DNA from: Avoscillospira sp045652125
GTDB taxonomy: Bacteria > Bacillota > Clostridia > Oscillospirales > Oscillospiraceae
Assembly (NCBI GenBank): GCA_045652125.1
Contig: JAZRTT010000034.1
Coordinates: forward strand, 1 to 7,414
Direction of reading: 5' to 3'
Length of the DNA: 7,414 nt
In this document: positions 1 through 6,424 of the stretch, piece by piece
How the letters are laid out: each line of letters opens with the position of its first letter
Position numbering within the stretch: position 1 is the first letter of the stretch
Notes under the pieces: generated by a model
Told to the model about the DNA's origin: nothing
The model's database searches: none
Seen by the model: only the letters and a program-made list of their open reading frames with translations
Position numbers and translations under genes: made by a program

Positions 1-58
1 CGAACCGTCGACCTCCAGCGTGACAGGCTGGCGTGCTAACCGACTGCACCACCGGGCC
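1..58 (-). tRNA. tRNA-Asp (anticodon GTC), 3' end cut by window edge
   Basis: Read on the minus strand from position 58 this is a tRNA 5' portion. The acceptor strand is GGCCCGG, the D-arm has stem GTGC/GCAC with GG in its loop, and the anticodon stem CCAGC/GCTGG encloses loop CTGTCAC, so the anticodon is GTC (Asp). The 5' T-stem and the TTCG of the T-loop follow. The remaining T-arm, 3' acceptor strand and CCA lie before position 1. It starts 6 nt downstream of the tRNA-Val gene, so the two are surely one transcript. Confidence 0.95.
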
Positions 59-64
59 AGATGG

Positions 65-140
65 TGGTGGGAACAACAGGGCTCGAACCTGTGACCCCAT
101 GCTTGTAAGGCATGTGCTCTCCCAGCTGAGCTATGCTCCC
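65..140 (-). tRNA. tRNA-Val (anticodon TAC)
   Basis: This is a complete 76-nt tRNA on the minus strand. Acceptor GGGAGCA pairs with TGTTCCC (one G-U pair). The D-stem is GCTC/GAGC, the anticodon stem CATGC/GCATG encloses CTTACAA with anticodon TAC, and the T-arm ACAGG/CCTGT carries the TTCGAGC loop. The discriminator is A and the CCA end is encoded in the DNA. It is the first gene of a Val-Asp tRNA pair and lies about 27 nt downstream of a perfect consensus promoter. Confidence 0.97.
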
Positions 141-166
141 AGATGCCGCACTCAGCGACGGGTATT

Positions 167-195
167 ATTATACACAGATGCCACTGCTTTGTCAA
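167..195 (-). promoter_or_regulatory. Sigma-A promoter of the tRNA-Val-Asp operon
   Basis: On the minus strand TTGACA (195-190) and TATAAT (172-167) are separated by exactly 17 bp, so both boxes match the housekeeping consensus at every position. Transcription should begin near 160 and leave a leader of about 20 nt before the mature tRNA-Val 5' end at 140. The match fits the strong constitutive promoters expected for stable RNA genes. Confidence 0.9.
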
Positions 196-230
196 TCAAT
201 TTTTTCTGAATTTTTGTTTTTTGTAATTAG

Positions 231-1106
231 TTAGATTTTCTCCAGAATTTTGCCAATTTCATCGGCTGTAAATTCATAAATTGTATCGCAAAACTGACAT
301 TCGACGCGAATGGTTTCCCCTTCCTCCACGATTTGCTGCAGTTCCTCCCGCCCTAAGCTGATCAAGGTGGAAGTGACCCGGTCCCGATCACAATAGCAGC
401 GGTATTCCACGGGAGTTTTCTCCAAAATCTCCACATCCAGATGCTCCATGACCGTTTTCAGCATTTCTTCGGCAGAACAGCCGCCATCCAGCATAGCGGT
501 CACGGTGCCGGAATTATTTATCCCCATTTCGACCCGGGCAATGATATCCTCCGGTGCCCCGGGCAAAAGCTGAATCAGATAGCCGCCGGCTGCCCGGACA
601 CTCTGGTCCGTATCCACCAGCACGCCCAGCGCACAGGCCGTTGGTGTCTGCTCGCTCTGGACAAAGTATTCTGTGATATCTTCCGCAATTTCACCGGAGA
701 CCAGCTGCACACTGCCCACATAGGGCTCTTTCATCTGCAGATCCCGAATTACCGTCAGCATACCGTCGGTGCCGACAGCAGCCCCCACATCCAACTTGCC
801 CCGGTATTTCTCCAGAAGGCTGATCTGCGGGTTGTGTACATAGCCGCGCACGTTCCCCTCTGCATCGGACACAGCCAACACCGTCCCCAGAGGGCCGCCG
901 CCTTTGACCTGCAGCGTAATGGAGCCATTCTCCACCTTCTGCATATTGCCCATCATGGATGCCGCAGACAAAAGCCGCCCCAGCGCCGCCGTTGCCGTAG
1001 GAAGCGTTTTATGGATCTGCCTTGCCCGTTCCACCATATCTGTTGTCATGACCGCCACTGCCTTGACGTAACCGTCTTTGCTCATGGCCCGTACCAATTC
1101 TCCCAT
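231..1106 (-). CDS. hslO: Hsp33 redox-activated chaperone
   Basis: This is Hsp33, the cytosolic holdase that is inactive while its cysteines bind zinc and unfolds to bind aggregating proteins under oxidative stress. The 291-residue length is normal for the family. The N-terminal substrate-binding core carries family features such as GPLGTVLAVSD and a GGYLIQLLPG segment near the end of the core. All four zinc cysteines are present: C237 and C239 (CYC) and C270 and C273 (CQFC), so the redox switch is predicted intact. The ATG start is supported by AAAGGG (1112-1117) 5 nt upstream, inside the end of the methyltransferase gene whose stop is 2 nt away, which suggests translational coupling. It is the last gene of a three-gene operon, and no hairpin terminator is visible after its stop. 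Confidence 0.96.
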   Translation of the reverse strand: MGELVRAMSKDGYVKAVAVMTTDMVERARQIHKTLPTATAALGRLLSAASMMGNMQKVENGSITLQVKGGGPLGTVLAVSDAEGNVRGYVHNPQISLLEKYRGKLDVGAAVGTDGMLTVIRDLQMKEPYVGSVQLVSGEIAEDITEYFVQSEQTPTACALGVLVDTDQSVRAAGGYLIQLLPGAPEDIIARVEMGINNSGTVTAMLDGGCSAEEMLKTVMEHLDVEILEKTPVEYRCYCDRDRVTSTLISLGREELQQIVEEGETIRVECQFCDTIYEFTADEIGKILEKI

Positions 1107-1108
1107 AG

Positions 1109-1852
1109 TTACCCTTTCTGTGCGTAAAAATAGATCCGCTGTTCCCCATCTTTTGGGGCATCAAACCGGCGGTCGCCGTATAGCTCTACCGACGAGAATC
1201 CTGCCTGGTGCAGATATTCCGTCAGCTGTTCCGCCGTGTAGGCATATTCCCGGTGTTCTTCAAAGCTGCGGCTCCACAGGTCGCGTCCTTCCCTCCGGAA
1301 AATATCCATGCCGTAGTAGCAGATATTTTCCTTCCGGTCAAATTCTGCCCGCCAAACACAATAGGCATCTTCGTTTTCATCCAAAAACACCTGCCCATCC
1401 AGACCACGAAGTTTTTCCTGCGAGTTGATATCAAAAATAAACACGCCTCCGGAGGAAAGACCATCATAGACCCGCTGTATGACATTGCGGCAGGCATCCG
1501 GCTGTGTAATATAATTGATGCTGTCCAAACAGCAGACCACCCAGTCCACCTGATAGGGGATACAAAGCCGCTCCATGCTCTGACATATAAAATAAGGCGG
1601 TCGCTCCAGCTCTGCCGCCTTTTCCCACGCCATGGTCAGCATTTCTTCCGAACGATCTGCAGCCAAAACCTGATACCCACGCCGTGCCAGCAATACAGAC
1701 ATGGAGCCGGTGCCGCAGGCCAGATCCAACACACTTTGAGGTCGGATACCATGGTTTTGCAGCAGCGCCTCCATGTAAGCAAGCATTTCTTCGTAGGGAA
1801 TATCCTGTGTCAGAGAATCATAGGACAACGCCAACGCCTCATAGGCGTTCAT
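1109..1852 (-). CDS. Class I SAM-dependent methyltransferase, substrate unknown
   Basis: This is a 247-residue Rossmann-fold methyltransferase, probably cytosolic. The SAM-binding glycine loop (motif I) is VLDLACGTG at residues 41-49. The acidic residue expected to hold the SAM ribose is D66 in VLAADRS, and a motif IV-like LDSINYI lies at 109-115. The N-terminal Y4-x(6)-YD start and the C-terminal half, rich in aromatic and acidic residues, resemble uncharacterised small-molecule methyltransferases of Firmicutes; I cannot name the substrate. The start overlaps the stop of the upstream regulator (ATGA, 1849-1852) and has its own AAGGGGG site (1860-1866) 7 nt upstream. It is sandwiched between a TrpR-fold regulator and Hsp33 and is almost certainly co-transcribed with both. 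A role in oxidative or heat stress is only an inference from that position. Confidence 0.9.
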   Translation of the reverse strand: MNAYEALALSYDSLTQDIPYEEMLAYMEALLQNHGIRPQSVLDLACGTGSMSVLLARRGYQVLAADRSEEMLTMAWEKAAELERPPYFICQSMERLCIPYQVDWVVCCLDSINYITQPDACRNVIQRVYDGLSSGGVFIFDINSQEKLRGLDGQVFLDENEDAYCVWRAEFDRKENICYYGMDIFRREGRDLWSRSFEEHREYAYTAEQLTEYLHQAGFSSVELYGDRRFDAPKDGEQRIYFYAQKG

Positions 1853-2154
1853 GTCCGGTCCCCCTTCTTGTGCAGCCGATCAAAGAGAATTCGATAGGTA
1901 TCGGTGCCATAGTTGAGGCTCCGGTTCACGCGGCTGATGGTAGCACTGCTGGCACCGGTCTGCTCCAGAATATCATTGTAGATCATGCCCTGATCCAGAA
2001 GCTTGGCCACTTCATACCGCTGCTCCATCGCCTTCATCTCCGAAACCGTGCAAAGGTCTACAAAAAAGTTATAGCACTCTTCCAGATTTTCCAGCTTCAA
2101 AATAGCCTGATACAGTTCGTGGTCGGGATTGGAACGCTTCTTACGATTGTTCAA
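1849..2154 (-). CDS. YerC/YecD-type TrpR-fold DNA-binding regulator
   Basis: This is a 101-residue all-helical protein of the TrpR superfamily, YerC/YecD branch. A basic N-terminus (NNRKKR) is followed by helices and a helix-turn-helix at about residues 57-80, whose GASSATISRVNRSL recognition region parallels the TrpR GAGIATITRGSNSL segment. It probably binds DNA as a dimer; ligand and targets are unknown for this branch. The start codon is TTG (2152-2154), not ATG. It is chosen because AGGAGGT (2162-2168) sits 7 nt upstream and the frame meets a stop shortly above with no ATG between. Its stop overlaps the next start as ATGA. As first gene of the operon, facing a divergent membrane-protein gene, it could regulate its own promoter; that is inference. 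Confidence 0.9.
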   Translation of the reverse strand: MNNRKKRSNPDHELYQAILKLENLEECYNFFVDLCTVSEMKAMEQRYEVAKLLDQGMIYNDILEQTGASSATISRVNRSLNYGTDTYRILFDRLHKKGDRT

Positions 2155-2161
2155 AGCGATT

Positions 2162-2168
2162 ACCTCCT
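2162..2168 (-). promoter_or_regulatory. Ribosome binding site deciding the TTG start of the YerC-like gene
   Basis: AGGAGGT on the minus strand lies 7 nt before the TTG at 2152-2154. No in-frame ATG or GTG occurs between this codon and the in-frame upstream stop, so this near-perfect Shine-Dalgarno sequence fixes TTG as the start. Confidence 0.85.
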
Positions 2169-2186
2169 GTGTAATAATACATTCTC

Positions 2187-2215
2187 ATTTTACCAGTCTA
2201 AAGAATAAAAGTAAA
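2187..2215 (-). promoter_or_regulatory. Sigma-A promoter of the regulator-methyltransferase-hslO operon
   Basis: On the minus strand TTTACT (2215-2210) and TAAAAT (2192-2187) are separated by 17 bp, each close to consensus. The predicted start is near 2180, giving a leader of about 25 nt that contains the AGGAGGT site. No second promoter is visible before the methyltransferase or hslO, so this one probably drives all three genes. It lies back to back with the promoter for the plus-strand gene. Confidence 0.72.
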
Positions 2216-2248
2216 GTCTTTTTTGCAGTTTTCTCCACAACATTTTTA

Positions 2249-2277
2249 TTGCGCCCCGCGAAACAATTTATTATAAT
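2249..2277 (+). promoter_or_regulatory. Sigma-A promoter of the hemolysin III-family gene
   Basis: TTGCGC (2249-2254) and a perfect TATAAT (2272-2277) are separated by 17 bp. Transcription would start near 2284, about 23 nt before the ATG at 2307, with the ribosome binding site AAGGTGG at 2293-2299. The -35 box keeps only the TTG half of consensus. Confidence 0.75.
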
Positions 2278-2306
2278 GAAAGCAGCTTAAAAAAGGTGGT
2301 ATCTCT

Positions 2307-2978
2307 ATGAAGCGAACCAGACTGTCCGACCGGAAACTTCCGAATTACACCAAAGGAGAAGAAGTCTTTAATATGGTCTCTCACATTGTCGGCGGCGGCC
2401 TGGGCATTGCGGCACTGGCTCTGTGCGTTATTTTCTCCGCTCTCCACCGGGATCCCTGGGCAATCGTGAGCAGCAGTATTTACGGCGTGTCCCTCATCGC
2501 TCTGTACACCATGTCCAGCGTGTATCACGGACTGCACCGGGGGACTGCAAAAAAAGTCCTGCAGGTGATCGACCACTGCACCATTTATTTCCTCATTGCC
2601 GGCACCTATACCCCCATCTTATTCTGTGCCATCCGGCCCATCAGCCCCGTAACGGCATGGAGCATGTTCGGCATCGTCTGGGGTTGTGCAGCTTTGGCTG
2701 CCACACTGACAGCCATCGATTTGAAAAAATACGCCGTGTTTTCTATGATCTGCTACATTGGCATGGGCTGGTGTGTCATCTTTGCTCTGAAACTCGTCAT
2801 TCAGGCCATGGGGCTATGGGGATTTCTGCTGCTGCTGTTGGGCGGTGTTTTTTACTCCATCGGCGCCATCCTCTACGGGTGGGGCAAAACCCGACGATAC
2901 ATGCATTCCATTTTTCACCTGTTTGTGGTTTTGGGGAGTGTTCTGCATTTTTTCAGTATTTTTTTCTTTGTGATTTAA
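2307..2978 (+). CDS. Hemolysin III / PAQR-family seven-helix membrane protein (YqfA-like)
   Basis: This is a 223-residue integral membrane protein of the hemolysin III/YqfA branch of the PAQR (progestin and adipoQ receptor) superfamily. Conserved marks are the EExxNxxSHxxGG entry motif (E18-G30), S70-x3-H74, D89-H90 followed by GTYTP (99-103), and H200-x3-H204 with a final S211-x2-H214. In the superfamily the three histidines corresponding to H74, H200 and H204 bind zinc and a nearby Ser and Asp complete a hydrolase-like site; all are present. About seven hydrophobic helices run from residue 23 to 222. The ATG start has AAGGTGG 7 nt upstream. It is a single-gene unit between a divergent promoter and a bidirectional terminator. 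Despite the name, haemolytic activity is doubtful for most members; the cellular role is not settled. Confidence 0.92.
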   Translation: MKRTRLSDRKLPNYTKGEEVFNMVSHIVGGGLGIAALALCVIFSALHRDPWAIVSSSIYGVSLIALYTMSSVYHGLHRGTAKKVLQVIDHCTIYFLIAGTYTPILFCAIRPISPVTAWSMFGIVWGCAALAATLTAIDLKKYAVFSMICYIGMGWCVIFALKLVIQAMGLWGFLLLLLGGVFYSIGAILYGWGKTRRYMHSIFHLFVVLGSVLHFFSIFFFVI

Positions 2979-2981
2979 GAC

Positions 2982-3018
2982 AAAAAAAGTCCGCTGACTT
3001 AATCAGCGGACTTTTTTT
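2982..3018. terminator. Bidirectional intrinsic terminator between the PAQR gene and ftsZ
   Basis: This is a perfect inverted repeat. GTCCGCTGA (2989-2997) pairs with TCAGCGGAC (3003-3011) across a 5-nt loop, and flanking A7 (2982-2988) and T7 (3012-3018) extend the stem to 16 bp. Each strand therefore gives a GC-rich hairpin followed by a U tract. It starts 3 nt after the plus-strand stop (2978) and ends 4 nt after the ftsZ stop (3023), so it ends both convergent transcripts. Confidence 0.95.
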
Positions 3019-3022
3019 ATTT

Positions 3023-4087
3023 TTAGTTTTTGTTGAAGATCTTGAAGATCGCGTCAATGTCGCTGTCATCCTCGACCACAGACTTATTCTTCTCCACAGC
3101 AGAGGAGAATGCACCAACACGGGAAGCCCCGGTTCTCTTCTCGTCAAAACCGGTAGCAATGACGGTAACACGCATCTCATCCTGCATGCTGTCATCAAAG
3201 GCAGAGCCGAAGATGATGTTTGCTTCGGGATTGGCAGCTTCCTGCACAATGCTGGCAGCCGTCTCCACATCGTCCAGACCCAAATCGGAGGAACCGGTGA
3301 TGTTGATGAGCACGCCCATAGCTCCGTTGATAGAACTTTCCAGCAGAGGACTGGCCACCGCAGCCATAGCAGCCTGCTCGGCTTTGTCGCGGCCGGTTGC
3401 GGAGCCGACACCCATGTGAGCGCGGCCTGCATCCTTCATAATTGCGGACACATCGGCAAAATCCAGATTGATATTCACATGTTCGGAGTAACCCACCAGC
3501 TCCGCAATGGACTGGACGGACTGCTTCAGAACATCATCGGCGATACCGAATGCATTGGCAAAGGTGATCTTCTGATCGGTGACATACTTCAGGCGGTCGT
3601 TGGGGATGATGATCAGGCTGTCCACCTTGTCAGACAGATTGGCAATGCCCACCTCTGCCTGCTTCATACGGTTGGCACCCTCAAATTTAAAGGGCTTTGT
3701 GACCACGCCCACCGTAAGGATACCGGCTTCATGTGCCAGATCCGCAATAATGGGAGCTGCACCGGTACCGGTACCGCCGCCCATACCGGCGGTGATAAAG
3801 ACCATGTCGGTCCCTTCCAGAATTTTGGCAATGGCAGCTTTGGATTCCTCGGCAGACTTCTGACCGATCTCCGGCTTGGAGCCTGCGCCCATACCACCGG
3901 TGAGCTTTTCACCGATCTGAATCTTATTTTTGCAATTAGACTTGTTCAGATCCTGTTTGTCGGTATTGACCACAACAAAATCAACACCGCTCACACCGGC
4001 TGCCAACATCCGGTTGACAACGTTGTTGCCGGCACCGCCGACACCGATCACTTTTATGGATACAACTTTCTCTTCAAAATCAGGCAT
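3023..4087 (-). CDS. ftsZ: Cell division protein FtsZ
   Basis: FtsZ is the tubulin-like GTPase that forms the cytokinetic ring and recruits the divisome. The GTP-binding signature GGGTGTG is at residues 103-109, the N-terminal nucleotide loop GVGGAGNN at 15-22, and the T7 synergy loop NLDFADV at 207-213 supplies catalytic D209 and D212. The globular core ends near F314 (VTVIATGF). A linker of only about 26 residues follows, then the conserved C-terminal tail DSDIDAIFKIFNKN (341-354), which should bind membrane anchors such as SepF or FtsA. At 354 residues it is shorter than the 383 of E. coli, and the difference lies in the linker. The ATG has AGGAGG (4095-4100) 7 nt upstream. It follows ftsQ but has its own promoter, and it ends at a bidirectional terminator. 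Confidence 0.99.
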   Translation of the reverse strand: MPDFEEKVVSIKVIGVGGAGNNVVNRMLAAGVSGVDFVVVNTDKQDLNKSNCKNKIQIGEKLTGGMGAGSKPEIGQKSAEESKAAIAKILEGTDMVFITAGMGGGTGTGAAPIIADLAHEAGILTVGVVTKPFKFEGANRMKQAEVGIANLSDKVDSLIIIPNDRLKYVTDQKITFANAFGIADDVLKQSVQSIAELVGYSEHVNINLDFADVSAIMKDAGRAHMGVGSATGRDKAEQAAMAAVASPLLESSINGAMGVLINITGSSDLGLDDVETAASIVQEAANPEANIIFGSAFDDSMQDEMRVTVIATGFDEKRTGASRVGAFSSAVEKNKSVVEDDSDIDAIFKIFNKN

Positions 4088-4149
4088 GGATGTTCCTCCT
4101 ATGTATAACTGTCTCCAGATTATTCCAGTTCACATAACTTTACCTATCT

Positions 4150-4178
4150 ATAATATCCAATAATTCGTCTCAGGTCAA
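4150..4178 (-). promoter_or_regulatory. Sigma-A promoter of ftsZ
   Basis: On the minus strand TTGACC (4178-4173) and TATTAT (4155-4150) are separated by 17 bp, one mismatch each from consensus. Transcription should start near 4143 and give a leader of about 55 nt ending in the AGGAGG site of ftsZ. No terminator hairpin is visible between the ftsQ stop and this promoter, so ftsZ probably also receives read-through from the murG-murA-ftsQ operon. Confidence 0.82.
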
Positions 4179-4213
4179 TAGGAAAATCGAAGATAAATGC
4201 CAAAAAACACAAA

Positions 4214-5077
4214 TTATTCCGCAGATTCGACTTTTTCTTCGGCTTCCTCCCGATTTTCTTCTTCATAGAAATCGGTTTCCATCTCTTTGGGAATGAAACG
4301 TGCTACCTGCTTCACATCGAAAGTCAGGTCAATCACACCGCTTTGGTATGGCTCCAACTCGTCCATGACCAACTGCAAATACTGGATCTTGTATTCTAAC
4401 TGCTCCGAACCGCCCAGTTGAATCTCCAGCCGATTATCGCAGTAAAGAAGAAGATCATATGCTTTTCCTGCATCCAAAGCCGTGACCTCGCCGATCAGAC
4501 CGGTGCCTTCCATCTGATGCACCACCTGCAGGGCGGCTTCCATGTTTTCTGCCTGCCCTTCGGCCGCCACAGCCGGTTCACCGGCTTTTGGCGCGGTAAT
4601 GGTAAAGCCGCTGAGTTCCACGATCTGACCGCGGAAACCCTCCACGGTGCTGCCCAGAACACGGCCTTCCGTGTTCAAATACCACCGGGCACCCACATCG
4701 GAGCGAACCAATGCCGCAATATCGCTTTCCTTCACCTGAATAACGACCGTATCCGGCATGACCGGGCTGACACTCACATCCCGAACATAAGGCATACGGG
4801 CCTTAATGCTCCCGGCCACAGCAGCACGGTTGACCATAAGCAGATTGTCACCGGACTCCAGCCCGGATGCCTGCACCACCTGCTCCTGAGAGTAGATTTT
4901 ATTGCCCTGTACTTCCACCGTATGGACACGGAAAAAAATCGCCACGCCCAACACCACGGCTGCAACCACGGCTAACATGACCATCAGTCTGGCAAAGACA
5001 CCGCTTCGGCGATATTCACTTTGCCGCTGTCTGCGCCTTTTGGTTCTGCGGCGGGCAGAACTTCTCTGACTAGGCAT
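4214..5077 (-). CDS. ftsQ: Cell division protein FtsQ/DivIB
   Basis: This is a bitopic divisome protein that, with FtsL and FtsB/DivIC, links the Z ring to septal peptidoglycan synthesis. From the ATG at 5075-5077 it has 287 residues: a strongly basic cytoplasmic N-terminus (RRRTKRRRQR), one transmembrane helix at about 31-49, then a FtsQ-type POTRA domain starting VHTVEVQGNKIYS and running to about residue 117. A beta domain follows, and the acidic C-terminal tail resembles the gamma tail of Gram-positive DivIB. An ATG four codons upstream (5087-5089) is possible, but it lacks a ribosome binding site, and its codons 2-3 form the GGAGGG site (5082-5087) that serves the inner ATG. It follows murA by about 33 nt, in the same operon. 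Confidence 0.93.
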   Translation of the reverse strand: MPSQRSSARRRTKRRRQRQSEYRRSGVFARLMVMLAVVAAVVLGVAIFFRVHTVEVQGNKIYSQEQVVQASGLESGDNLLMVNRAAVAGSIKARMPYVRDVSVSPVMPDTVVIQVKESDIAALVRSDVGARWYLNTEGRVLGSTVEGFRGQIVELSGFTITAPKAGEPAVAAEGQAENMEAALQVVHQMEGTGLIGEVTALDAGKAYDLLLYCDNRLEIQLGGSEQLEYKIQYLQLVMDELEPYQSGVIDLTFDVKQVARFIPKEMETDFYEEENREEAEEKVESAE

Positions 5078-5081
5078 GATT

Positions 5082-5087
5082 CCCTCC
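5082..5087 (-). promoter_or_regulatory. Ribosome binding site deciding the ftsQ start
   Basis: GGAGGG on the minus strand lies 4 nt before the ATG at 5075-5077. The alternative ATG at 5087-5089 is preceded by ACTCATTTCTT, which has no Shine-Dalgarno character, so the inner start is preferred. Confidence 0.7.
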
Positions 5088-5110
5088 ATAAGAAATGAGT
5101 TTTTTAGGTA

Positions 5111-6412
5111 TTATACAACATATGAACGGAAATTTCCAGTCGTATTATTGCTCATCGGATGGAATTGTGCATGAACGATATCCGCACCCAGCCGCCGGAG
5201 GTTTTCTTCCAGATTATCATACCCACGATTCAGGTGTTTTAATCCAAAAATCATACTTTTTCCCTCTGCCTGCATAGCCGCCAGCACCAATGCTGCCGTG
5301 GCACGCAGATCGCTGCCTTTCAAACATGTACCCTTCAGCGCTTTCACACCGGTCACACAGGCGGAGGGGCCGGTTACCTGAATATCTGCACCCAGCCTGC
5401 ACATCTGCGGCACATGGCCAAAGCGCCTGTCAAAGATTTCCTCTGTAAAGCAGCAGCTATCCTCCATTCGCAGCAATGCCGCCATCAGCAATGCCTGGGC
5501 ATCGGTGGGAAACCCGGGATAAGGTGCCGTTTTTACAACCCCCGGGCTTCGGAGCTTCTGCGGTGCATTTAGCGTGATCTCATCCGCTTCCATCCCAATG
5601 CGGCAGCCGGCAGACTCCAGCATTTCCAGTACCGGCTGAAGCAATTGTCCATGGATGCCCCTCAGCCGAATCGCACCGCCGCAGCCCGCTGTACCGCACA
5701 GGTAGGTCGCCGCTTCGATCCGGTCGGGCAAAACCGTATGAGAAGTTCCTCTCAGGGCTGCTCCACCCCGAACCGTCCATTCTCCGTCCGCACCCTCTAT
5801 ATCTGCACCCATCCCACGAAGAAACTTTACCAGATCCGTGATCTCCGGCTCCCGGGCAGCACCCCGCAGAGTTACGATTCCATGACCGGCTGTGGCCGCC
5901 AGCAGTATATTTTCCGTCGCTCCGACGCTGGGAAAGGGCAAAATAATTGTGCCGCCGTGAAGCCGCGGCGCACTGCAAAAAATCTCCCGGTCCGACTGCG
6001 TGATCTCCGCCCCCAACTGCGTAAGGGCATTCAGATGCAGGTCAATGGGGCGCTGCCCCAAGGGGCAGCCTCCGGGCATAGTCAGTTCTGCTTTACCGAA
6101 CCGGGCCAAAAGTGCCCCCAAAAACAAAACCGATGCCCGCATTTTTTCCATAAGAAATGCGGGAATCTGCCAACGGCACACCCCGGAGGTATCCACCAGC
6201 AGAGTGGTTCCCTGCCGGGACGCCCGACCGCCCAATGCGGAAATGATCTCCACCGCAAAGGAAACATCTGTAATATTCGGGCAATGATGTATCTCATATG
6301 TACCGCCATACAACATGGTGGCAGCCAGAATTGGCAGTACCGCGTTTTTCGCGCCGCCGATATCCACCGCTCCGTGCAGGGGCTTACCCCCGGCCACAAT
6401 CAGCGCTTCCAT
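5111..6412 (-). CDS. murA: UDP-N-acetylglucosamine 1-carboxyvinyltransferase (MurA)
   Basis: MurA transfers enolpyruvate from PEP to UDP-GlcNAc, the first committed step of peptidoglycan precursor synthesis, in the cytosol; it is the fosfomycin target. The key residues are all visible: K22-N23 in GGAKNAVLP, catalytic C116 in MPGGCPLGQRPIDLH (Cys, not the fosfomycin-resistant Asp), D304 in PGFPTDAQA, DLRATAALVL at 368-377, and R396 in HLNRGYD (E. coli R397). The length is 433 residues against 419 in E. coli; the excess is mostly a C-terminal tail (about 416-433) after the usual LGADI end. The ATG has a purine-rich AGGGG/GGGAGG site about 5-7 nt upstream. It lies between murG and ftsQ, 50 nt after murG, a location seen in clostridial dcw clusters. 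Confidence 0.98.
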   Translation of the reverse strand: MEALIVAGGKPLHGAVDIGGAKNAVLPILAATMLYGGTYEIHHCPNITDVSFAVEIISALGGRASRQGTTLLVDTSGVCRWQIPAFLMEKMRASVLFLGALLARFGKAELTMPGGCPLGQRPIDLHLNALTQLGAEITQSDREIFCSAPRLHGGTIILPFPSVGATENILLAATAGHGIVTLRGAAREPEITDLVKFLRGMGADIEGADGEWTVRGGAALRGTSHTVLPDRIEAATYLCGTAGCGGAIRLRGIHGQLLQPVLEMLESAGCRIGMEADEITLNAPQKLRSPGVVKTAPYPGFPTDAQALLMAALLRMEDSCCFTEEIFDRRFGHVPQMCRLGADIQVTGPSACVTGVKALKGTCLKGSDLRATAALVLAAMQAEGKSMIFGLKHLNRGYDNLEENLRRLGADIVHAQFHPMSNNTTGNFRSYVV

Positions 6413-6424
6413 CCCATCCCCTCC

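Noticed and set aside
197..222. T-rich stretch after hslO as a terminator
   Set aside because: No hairpin adjoins it, and on the hslO transcript strand the stretch reads as A-rich, so it cannot act as a U tract for that gene.
441..1127. 228-codon open frame on the plus strand
   Set aside because: It is antisense to hslO, with a His/Arg/Cys-rich shadow composition and no recognisable domain.
1208..1897. 229-codon open frame on the plus strand
   Set aside because: It is antisense to the methyltransferase and the end of the regulator, and has no domain signal.
2423..4108. 561-codon open frame on the plus strand
   Set aside because: It runs in a wrong frame through the PAQR gene, across a strong terminator, then antisense through all of ftsZ. 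Both real genes have clear family motifs and ribosome binding sites, and this frame's product is low-complexity His/Gly/Arg-rich shadow sequence.
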